A stretch of 64,000 bases of DNA from Hungatella sp. UBA3048 (lineage in GTDB: Bacteria; Bacillota; Clostridia; Lachnospirales; Lachnospiraceae). Made by a program: the position numbers and the translations under genes. The stretch covers positions 1 to 64,000 of the forward strand of contig DFCS01000008.1 in the NCBI GenBank assembly GCA_002367105.1, written 5' to 3'. The notes below the pieces were generated by a model. It was not told the DNA's origin, did no database searches, and was given only the letters and a program-made list of their open reading frames with translations. Within the stretch, counting starts at the first letter, position 1; the number at the start of each line of letters is the position of its first letter. This document shows, one piece after another, positions 1-6,165 of this stretch.

Positions 1-221
1 GGCTGTGTCATAGGCTGTGTCTGGGGACCAGTCATCGGCTGGGTCTGCGGCCCGGTCATCGGCTGGGTCCGGGGCTGGGTCGTAGGCTGGGTCTGTGGAC
101 CAGTCATCGGTTGGGTCTGAGGTCCGGTCATAGGCTGGGTCTGAGGTCCGGTCATCGGCTGAGTCTGAGGTCCAGTCATCGGCTGGGTCCGGGGCTGTGT
201 CGCAGGCTGGGTCTGGGGCCC
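1..221 (-). repeat. In-frame 24-bp tandem repeats encoding MTGPQTQP
   Basis: At least six 24-bp units encode MTGPQTQP, interspersed with TTQPRTQP and ATQPRTQP variants. Units differ mainly at third codon positions, so the array is old enough to have drifted while the peptide stayed constant. It extends beyond the left edge. Confidence 0.9.
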
Positions 222-419
222 CGCCTGTGATGGCATATTGCGGTTCCTGGTTCCTTGGGGAACGCAGATCACCTGCCCAACCATCAGATTATTTGGGGTT
301 ATACCTGGATTTACAACCATAATTTCCTCTACGGTAGTACGAAATCGCTGTGAAATAAGCCATAGTGTATCACCGGATTGGATCGTGTAGGAGAGCAATC
401 CTTCAGGGCAAGGAGTCAT
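1..419 (-). CDS. LysM-domain protein with octapeptide repeat tail (3' end cut by window edge)
   Basis: The reading frame runs from an ATG at 419 to the left edge without a stop. Residues about 8-60 form one LysM domain (SYTIQSGDTLWLISQRF start, NPGITPNNLMVGQVICVP end), a fold that binds peptidoglycan or chitin-like glycans. From about residue 67 the protein becomes a Pro/Gln/Thr-rich tail of 8-residue repeats (MTGPQTQP with TTQPRTQP or ATQPRTQP variants) that continues past the edge. There is no signal peptide before the LysM, so it may be a spore or cell-wall protein exported without one. The ribosome site is weak (AAAGG). LysM assignment is strong; the overall role is unknown. Confidence 0.8.
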   Translation of the reverse strand, partial: MTPCPEGLLSYTIQSGDTLWLISQRFRTTVEEIMVVNPGITPNNLMVGQVICVPQGTRNRNMPSQAGPQTQPATQPRTQPMTGPQTQPMTGPQTQPMTGPQTQPMTGPQTQPTTQPRTQPMTGPQTQPMTGPQTQPMTQ

Positions 420-456
420 AAGATTACTGCCTTTCAATTAAGCAATTTTCCATATT

Positions 457-684
457 TTATGATTTATAAATCAAAATAGTACCTGTCAGCCCATAAAAAA
501 TATATTTTTGTAAAATATTGACAAAACTGAACGCCGGAAAATAATCCGGATCACAGATTCCACTCCTGTTCATGGCATCCCTCTCTTCCGCTGCAGACCA
601 AAATCCTTCTGGTAAGTTCTGCCAATAAAATTCAGATAAATTAAGTTTTTTAAGATAAAAGTGAAAATTCTTGTAAGAAAACAT
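457..684 (-). CDS. Doubtful small ORF, 75 aa
   Basis: This 75-codon ATG-started frame lies in the 367-bp gap between the LysM gene and the PAS/GGDEF/HD-GYP gene. Its middle (about residues 22-50) has base composition like neighbouring genes, whereas the flanks are very AT-rich. No convincing ribosome binding site precedes the ATG and I recognise no domain. It could be a small gene, a decayed remnant or chance. Confidence 0.22.
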   Translation of the reverse strand: MFSYKNFHFYLKKLNLSEFYWQNLPEGFWSAAEERDAMNRSGICDPDYFPAFSFVNILQKYIFYGLTGTILIYKS

Positions 685-735
685 AAAATATGAATTGCTT
701 AATAAAAAAACTTTTGATATTATTTTATTACAAAT

Positions 736-764
736 AGGTGCGATTTAACACCTTACCTATTAAA
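736..764. promoter_or_regulatory. Nested inverted repeat upstream of the c-di-GMP enzyme gene
   Basis: Arms AATAGGT and ACCTATT enclose a second pair, AGGTG and CACCT. The structure ends about 20 bp before the start codon of the sensor gene and just upstream of its ribosome site. It could be an operator or an mRNA hairpin; no known motif is recognised. Confidence 0.35.
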
Positions 765-786
765 ATTGCGTAAAGGGGGTCCTGTT

Positions 787-3333
787 ATGGCAAAAGAGGA
801 AAAAGAAAAACTTTTCATGAAGATGCCGTTAGGCTATGCCTACTATGAAATTATCTTTGGAAGTACGAAACACACACGGGAATATGTTCTTTCAGAAGCA
901 AATGATACCTTTTTTGATCTCTGGGGCCTTGACAAAGAAAAAGCGCTGCATAAAAACGTATCCCTGCTTCTGAAGGATAAAGCAGAAGCCCCCGCATGGC
1001 ATACGTTTCATGAACGCTTAGGAAATGCTGAAAAAGACAAGCATTTCATCGTGATCATTGGGGAACGAAGCTTTAAGGTTACTATCTACAATTCCACATC
1101 AGACGGACTGACGGCTATTTTTGATGACATCACGGAAATCAATGGGGAGCTTGAGTTTCAAAGAGCGAAAAATGAAAGACTAAGCCGGGAAATTGATACT
1201 TTTTTTAACAGTACCCAGGATGGTTTATTTTTTCTGGAATATAAAAACGGAGAATTCCTTTATATCCGGAACAATGCGGTCCATCAAAGATTGACCGGAA
1301 TGACCATTCCCCTTATGGAAGGAAAAACGCCCATAGAAGCAATGGGTGATGATGTGGGGAGTATTTTGCAGGAGGGATATAAGAAATGTATCGCCTCCGG
1401 AGAAACCATATTGTACGAGGAAACCGTAGAGTTTAAGGGAAGCCCCAGGAATTGGCTGGTGCGGCTTACCCCTGTTAAGGAAGACGGGAAGGTCTCTTAT
1501 ATTATCGGATCACGGATTGATATTACAGAATTAAAAAAACTGCAGGAAGATAAGGAACAGCTCCTTGAAAACTTAAATTCCATGTTTACGGAGCATTCTG
1601 CAGTCATGCTGATCATTGATATGAGTACCGGGAAAATACTGAATGCCAACCCATCAGCCCGCAGCTTTTATGGCTATACCAGAGAAGAAATTTTAACCAT
1701 GCACATACAGGATATCAGTGAAACTCCCAATGACGCCATCAAGCTTATGTGTGTTCAGGCCCTCGATAATGAAAGGCCCTACTCCCAGTTTTCCCACCGC
1801 TTAAAGGACGGGACCGTCAAAATGGTAGACGTATATTCCAGCCAGATCACCTATGAAGGAAAAAGCCGGCTCTTCTCCATCATTTTTGACGTATCAGACC
1901 GGGAAAAATTCAGATACGACCTCTATTGGGACAAAGAATTATTAAGCGTTACCCTTAACTCCATTGGTGATGGCGTCGTTACCACTGATAACGAAGGAAA
2001 AGTAACCTATTTGAATCAGGCCGCCCAGGAAATCACAGGCTGGTATAATGAGACTGCTACCGGTAGGCCTTTTGAGGAAATCTTTGATTTAAGAAATGAG
2101 ACCTCCGGAGAAGTCATCTCAAACCCGATCCGCGCCGTTCTTAAAACGGGAAAGATCGTAGAACTTGCCAATCATACCGTTCTTTTAAACAAGCAGGGAG
2201 ATTTTATTCCCATTACAGACAGCGCCGCGCCCATCAAGGATCAAACAGGACATATGTACGGCGTTGTCATGGTCTTTCATGATGTAAGCTACGAAAAAAA
2301 GCAGCAGAGAAGGATTATGTACTTAAGCTATCATGATTCATTGACTGAAATCTTCAACCGCAGGTATATGGAGGAAGAAATGATCCGGATCGACAGGGCC
2401 TCCATGCTGCCTATTACGGTAATCATGGGGGATGCAAATGGTCTTAAGGTAACCAATGACGTCTTTGGCCACAAAACAGGGGATCTCCTTTTAAGGGAAG
2501 TTGCGAAAATATTTAAACATGCCTTACCGAAAAACGGAATCGCCGGCAGATGGGGCGGAGACGAATTCCTGATCCTGCTGCCGAAAACCGATACCGCTTC
2601 TGCCCAGGATATCATACGGAAGCTGGAGGAGGAATTTAAGAAAAATGACCGCCTTCCCCTGCAGATCAGTGTGTCCCTGGGATTTGATGTAAAATACAGC
2701 GTGTATGAAAATCTTCATCTGATACTTCAAAAAGCGGAAGAACAAATGTACCATAAAAAGCTTTTAGAAGGAAAAAGCTACCGCAACCGAATCATAAATA
2801 CCCTTTTGGCCACTCTGCATGAAAAGAGCATGGAAACGGAAGAACATACCTTAAGGATTGAAACCTACTGTATTGCAATGGCCCAGAAACTGGACCTGGC
2901 TCCTGAAGAAAAAAATGATTTATCCCTTCTATCCATGCTCCACGATATCGGAAAAGTCGGAATCAGCATGGAGATTTTAAAGAAACCCGGCCCATTAAGC
3001 GAAGAGGAATGGAAAGAAATGAAACGCCATCCGGAAGTCGGCTACCGCATCGCCCAGAACACTCCGGAGCTCTCTACTGTATCTGAGTACATCCTCTCCC
3101 ACCATGAAAGATGGGATGGATCCGGCTATCCCAGGGGCTTAAAAGGAACTGAAATTCCACTGTTATGCCGAATACTGGCTGTTGCCGATGCATTTGATGC
3201 CATGACAAGCGACCTGGCTTACCGCAAGGCAATGAACAGCCTTTATGCAATGGAAGAAATCAGACGCTGTTCCGGATCACAGTTTGACCCGGAGATCGCA
3301 AAATTGTTTCTGGAACTTAACAAAATCTACTGA
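787..3333 (+). CDS. PAS(x4)-GGDEF-HD-GYP cyclic-di-GMP signalling protein
   Basis: This 848-residue protein has about four PAS sensor domains (roughly residues 1-120, 130-255, 265-370, 385-505), a GGDEF diguanylate cyclase domain (GGDEF at 590-594) and a C-terminal HD-GYP phosphodiesterase domain (HDIGK at 719-723, GYP at 780-782). No transmembrane segment is visible, so it should be cytosolic. The cyclase active-site motif is intact, but no RxxD inhibitory site sits five residues before it. Both synthesis and hydrolysis of c-di-GMP are therefore possible. The ATG at 787 is preferred over the in-frame TTG at 766 because AGGGGG lies at correct spacing only for the ATG. It stands alone with its own leader. 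Confidence 0.9.
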   Translation: MAKEEKEKLFMKMPLGYAYYEIIFGSTKHTREYVLSEANDTFFDLWGLDKEKALHKNVSLLLKDKAEAPAWHTFHERLGNAEKDKHFIVIIGERSFKVTIYNSTSDGLTAIFDDITEINGELEFQRAKNERLSREIDTFFNSTQDGLFFLEYKNGEFLYIRNNAVHQRLTGMTIPLMEGKTPIEAMGDDVGSILQEGYKKCIASGETILYEETVEFKGSPRNWLVRLTPVKEDGKVSYIIGSRIDITELKKLQEDKEQLLENLNSMFTEHSAVMLIIDMSTGKILNANPSARSFYGYTREEILTMHIQDISETPNDAIKLMCVQALDNERPYSQFSHRLKDGTVKMVDVYSSQITYEGKSRLFSIIFDVSDREKFRYDLYWDKELLSVTLNSIGDGVVTTDNEGKVTYLNQAAQEITGWYNETATGRPFEEIFDLRNETSGEVISNPIRAVLKTGKIVELANHTVLLNKQGDFIPITDSAAPIKDQTGHMYGVVMVFHDVSYEKKQQRRIMYLSYHDSLTEIFNRRYMEEEMIRIDRASMLPITVIMGDANGLKVTNDVFGHKTGDLLLREVAKIFKHALPKNGIAGRWGGDEFLILLPKTDTASAQDIIRKLEEEFKKNDRLPLQISVSLGFDVKYSVYENLHLILQKAEEQMYHKKLLEGKSYRNRIINTLLATLHEKSMETEEHTLRIETYCIAMAQKLDLAPEEKNDLSLLSMLHDIGKVGISMEILKKPGPLSEEEWKEMKRHPEVGYRIAQNTPELSTVSEYILSHHERWDGSGYPRGLKGTEIPLLCRILAVADAFDAMTSDLAYRKAMNSLYAMEEIRRCSGSQFDPEIAKLFLELNKIY

Positions 3334-3399
3334 TAAGCTGAGTCCGAACCAAATGTCCTCCTTTTTAATAACATGTTATTAGGAAAGGAGGCAATCCTC

Positions 3400-4791
3400 A
3401 TGAACACCTGTAATTTTAACGGGCTTACTGGTCGTGTTGTAACTCCAGACGACCCTTGTTATCATGAACTAAGACAAGTATATAACAGAGCAGTCCAAAA
3501 ATTCCCCCTGGCCATTGTTTACTGCCAGAACCAGGAGGATGTCAGAAATGCGGTCTTGTGGTCCCGAAGAAACCACATCTGCCTGCGGATCCGAAACGGT
3601 GGCCATAACTATGAAGGCTACTCCACCGGAGATGATATACTTGACATTGATTTAAGTGAAATGAACCAGCTTGCCATAGATGAAAACGCCCATTTGCTAC
3701 ACGTTCAGGGAGGCGTAACTAACAAACAGCTATATGAATTCGTCTCATCAAAAGGTTACCCCTTCCCTGGCGGGACCTGCCCCACAGTTGGGGTAGGCGG
3801 ATATGCCTTAGGCGGAGGCTTCGGACTCTCCTGCCGCTACTTTGGCCTTGGCTGCGACAATCTTTTGGAACTCCGTATGGTCAACTACGAAGGCTGCATC
3901 ATAAATGCCAATTCACAGGAAAACCCCGATTTATTTTGGGCCTGCCGGGGAGCGGGGGGAGGAAACTTTGGCGTAGTCGTTTCCATGACATTCCGCCTTC
4001 CTCAAAAGGTAAGAAAAGTTACACTCATTGACATAAGATATCCTCATGCCGATCAGGAAAAGCAGTCTTTGTTTCTTCTGACCTGGCAGGACTGGCTGAA
4101 AGATGCCGATCAGAGGGTAACCTTGATTTCGAGGATCTATAACGATCTTATGGAAGGGCTTGCAATTATCGCAAGAGGTATTTTTTACGGGCCTCCTGAG
4201 GTAGCCCTGGGAATCATTGCTCCCCTGCTTGAGCTTGGAGGTGTAAAATACAGTTTAAAATACGTGACCTTCTTAGAAGCTGTTACAATTATCGGGGACT
4301 TTTATCCCCCCTTTGAAAAGTTCAAATCAGCAAGCCGTTTTGCTGTGCGGGATTTTAGCTACTGCGAAAGCTATAACATTGCGGGTCTTATAAAAGAACG
4401 GGCCGAAGGCTCCGTTTATGCCAGCATCTCCTTTTATGCCCTGGGAGGCAGGGTGGCGGAAGTGGATGTGGATGAAACCGCATTTTTCTTCCGCGATGCC
4501 CACTTTATTGTCTGGCTTGATACCGTATTTGAAGATCATAGATGCAATAATGCCGCCTGGGTAGCTGACAGATTCAGCTATTTAGAATCAGTTACCGACG
4601 GCGCTTATGTGAATTTCCCCTATGCATGCCTTCCCTGCTATCTTGAAGAATATTATGGCACCCATGTCTGCAGATTAAAAAAGGTAAAGGAGAAATATGA
4701 TCCGCTCAACATTTTTACCTTTCCTCAGGGGATCGGTGAATTTTATAACATGGACTTTACAGCTTCTAATTGCTGTAGCCTTACCTGGTAA
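3400..4791 (+). CDS. FAD-linked oxidase, berberine-bridge-enzyme (BBE) type
   Basis: The N-terminal half is an FAD_binding_4 domain and the C-terminus is a BBE domain (YDPLNIFTFPQGI near the end). Two flavin attachment residues are visible: His in RNGGHNYEG (8-alpha-histidyl) and Cys in GGTCPTVGVGG (6-S-cysteinyl), the pair that defines bicovalent flavoproteins such as BBE and gluco-oligosaccharide oxidase. Such enzymes oxidise sugars, alcohols or alkaloid-like substrates and pass electrons to O2 or another acceptor. The ATG at 3400 follows GGAAAGGAGG at ideal spacing. The 463-residue length is normal. It converges on ohrR and shares a terminator with it. The substrate cannot be told from sequence. 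Confidence 0.88.
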   Translation: MNTCNFNGLTGRVVTPDDPCYHELRQVYNRAVQKFPLAIVYCQNQEDVRNAVLWSRRNHICLRIRNGGHNYEGYSTGDDILDIDLSEMNQLAIDENAHLLHVQGGVTNKQLYEFVSSKGYPFPGGTCPTVGVGGYALGGGFGLSCRYFGLGCDNLLELRMVNYEGCIINANSQENPDLFWACRGAGGGNFGVVVSMTFRLPQKVRKVTLIDIRYPHADQEKQSLFLLTWQDWLKDADQRVTLISRIYNDLMEGLAIIARGIFYGPPEVALGIIAPLLELGGVKYSLKYVTFLEAVTIIGDFYPPFEKFKSASRFAVRDFSYCESYNIAGLIKERAEGSVYASISFYALGGRVAEVDVDETAFFFRDAHFIVWLDTVFEDHRCNNAAWVADRFSYLESVTDGAYVNFPYACLPCYLEEYYGTHVCRLKKVKEKYDPLNIFTFPQGIGEFYNMDFTASNCCSLTW

Positions 4792-4819
4792 CCCTTTTAT
4801 ACGGCAAAGACATGAATGC

Positions 4820-4862
4820 AAAAGCACCCTCGCGCAAATCAGGATTCACGCGGGGGTGCTTT
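4820..4862. terminator. Bidirectional terminator between the BBE oxidase gene and ohrR
   Basis: Arms AAAAGCACCCTCGCG (4820-4834) and CGCGGGGGTGCTTT (4849-4862) pair with one wobble and are flanked by A and T tracts, so the hairpin can end transcription from both sides. The ohrR stop codon (4839-4841) lies in the loop and its last codons lie in the right arm. Confidence 0.85.
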
Positions 4863-5294
4863 GGTTGGGTCGGTCTGGCCTAAAATCTGGTACAAAAGCC
4901 GGTATAGGGTTTTGAACTCCTCTTTATTTACAGGAACACATTGGGAGATCCGGTCAGGGATGGTTGCAGCCTGGTCTTTTAGCTGCTCTCCCTTTTCCGT
5001 CAATTCAACGATCACACTTCTCTCGTCTTCCTTGGCACGGCTCCGTTTAAGCAGGCCGGCAGCTTCCATCTTTTTTAACAAAGGGGTCAGGGTGCCGCTG
5101 TCCAGATACAAAAGCTCTCCCATTTTCTTTATAGTGACCTGCTTTCTCTCCCATAAAACCATCATGGCGATATACTGGGTATAGGTCAGACCGATCTCAT
5201 CAAGAAATGGTTTATACCATTTGATGATCTCACGGGAGCAGGCATAAAGCGGAAAACAAAGCTGGTTCTCCAATTTTAATTTTTCATAGTCCAT
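4839..5294 (-). CDS. ohrR: Organic-hydroperoxide-sensing MarR-family repressor
   Basis: The 151-residue protein closely follows Bacillus subtilis OhrR as I recall it, including ENQLCF at residues 9-14, the YLDSGTLTPLLKKME recognition helix and the wing DERSV. The peroxidatic cysteine corresponds to Cys13 (Cys15 in B. subtilis), and the two tyrosines that bond to the oxidised cysteine are Tyr27 and Tyr38. An extra Cys19 is present. The ATG at 5294 has GAGAGG upstream and aligns with the family start; the upstream GTG would add an unlikely 12 residues. The gene follows gpx by 42 bp in one operon, so OhrR probably controls its own expression and that of gpx. Confidence 0.93.
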   Translation of the reverse strand: MDYEKLKLENQLCFPLYACSREIIKWYKPFLDEIGLTYTQYIAMMVLWERKQVTIKKMGELLYLDSGTLTPLLKKMEAAGLLKRSRAKEDERSVIVELTEKGEQLKDQAATIPDRISQCVPVNKEEFKTLYRLLYQILGQTDPTKAPPRES

Positions 5295-5336
5295 AACTTC
5301 TATCCTCTCTCCCATTGCGATCCTTGGCACGTTTTT

Positions 5337-5882
5337 TTATAATAGACTTTTTACAACTTCTTTTACATACTTCATATCCGCAGTAGGCTCAAAGCGCCTT
5401 ACCACATTTCCCTGGCGATCCACAAGGAACTTGGTGAAATTCCATTTAATATCCGGTTCATTTTTATAATTGGGATTAAGCGTTTCAAACTTCTGTTCCA
5501 GACGGGAGGTCAGCTCGTGTCCCGTGTCAAAGCCTTCAAAGCCCTTTTCATTCACCAGGTAATGGTACAGAGGAATCGCATTCTCTCCATTTACGTCAAT
5601 CTTTGCAAACTGGGGGAAGGTGACTCCAAAGCGTCCTGTACAAAAGGAATGAATTTCTTCGTTATCGCCAGGAGCCTGATTTCCAAACTGGTTGCAGGGA
5701 AAATCAAGAATCTCAAATCCTTTGACACCATACTCGTCATACATGGCCTGAAGGTCCGTATACTGGGGAGTAAACCCGCAAACCGTTGCCGTATTGACGA
5801 TCAGTAACACTTTGCCTGCAAAATCGGATAAGGGTTTCTCTGTGCCATCCATCTCTTTCACTGTAAAATCATAAACAGACAT
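5337..5882 (-). CDS. Glutathione peroxidase family thiol peroxidase (BsaA/GpxA type)
   Basis: The 181-residue protein carries the Gpx catalytic set: peroxidatic Cys35 in NTATVCGFTPQY, Gln in FPCNQFGNQAP and Trp in IKWNFTKFLV. It also has the CTGRFGVTFP block, whose cysteine resolves the disulfide in thioredoxin-dependent members. It is a cysteine rather than selenocysteine enzyme. In clostridia lacking glutathione it most likely reduces hydroperoxides with thioredoxin. AGGAGG precedes the ATG. It is first in the operon with ohrR, downstream of a consensus promoter and an OhrR-type operator, which supports a role in organic peroxide defence. Confidence 0.93.
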   Translation of the reverse strand: MSVYDFTVKEMDGTEKPLSDFAGKVLLIVNTATVCGFTPQYTDLQAMYDEYGVKGFEILDFPCNQFGNQAPGDNEEIHSFCTGRFGVTFPQFAKIDVNGENAIPLYHYLVNEKGFEGFDTGHELTSRLEQKFETLNPNYKNEPDIKWNFTKFLVDRQGNVVRRFEPTADMKYVKEVVKSLL

Positions 5883-5936
5883 TTCATGTACCTCCTTCTT
5901 ATATTATGCAAAATTATATTTATTAAAATCATCTTT

Positions 5937-5965
5937 ATCATAAAACTTTATTCGGCGTTTGTCAA
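5937..5965 (-). promoter_or_regulatory. Sigma-A promoter of gpx-ohrR
   Basis: On the minus strand TTGACA (5960-5965) and TATGAT (5937-5942) are separated by exactly 17 bp, about 55 bp upstream of the gpx start codon. Confidence 0.85.
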
Positions 5966-5973
5966 TGATTTTG

Positions 5974-6003
5974 TAAAATTAAATTGTATAAAATTCAAAT
6001 TCC
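5974..6003. promoter_or_regulatory. Probable OhrR operator
   Basis: The tract starts TAAAATTAAATTGTA and continues TAAAATTCAAATT. It matches the tandem TACAATT-AATTGTA inverted-repeat pattern known for the B. subtilis OhrR box, with a few substitutions, mostly in the right half. It sits 8 bp upstream of the gpx -35 element, in the divergent gap facing the CoA-disulfide reductase gene. The match to the repressor encoded next door makes it persuasive. Confidence 0.75.
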
Positions 6004-6068
6004 GCAGGCTTACTTAATTAATGCGGGCAGAAAAACCAATGATCTTTATCACAGGTCAATGACTGTTA

Positions 6069-6110
6069 TGTGACTCAATCACAGACATCTTCTGATTTCT
6101 TGTTTATACT
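6069..6110 (+). promoter_or_regulatory. CRP/FNR-like site and promoter of the CoA-disulfide reductase gene
   Basis: TGTGA (6069-6073) and TCACA (6079-6083) form an inverted repeat with a 5-bp centre. Downstream is a weak -35 (CAGACA, 6082-6087), a 17-bp spacer and a good -10 (TATACT, 6105-6110). The palindrome is centred about 41 bp before the predicted transcription start, the usual position for class II CRP/FNR activation. Assignment is by pattern only. Confidence 0.5.
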
Positions 6111-6165
6111 TAACAAAACAACATGTGACCATTCGTTATTTTAGAAATATAGCAGGAGGCATATT

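Noticed and set aside
1..221. CRISPR-like array
   Set aside because: The repeats are contiguous, in frame and protein-coding, with no unique spacers.
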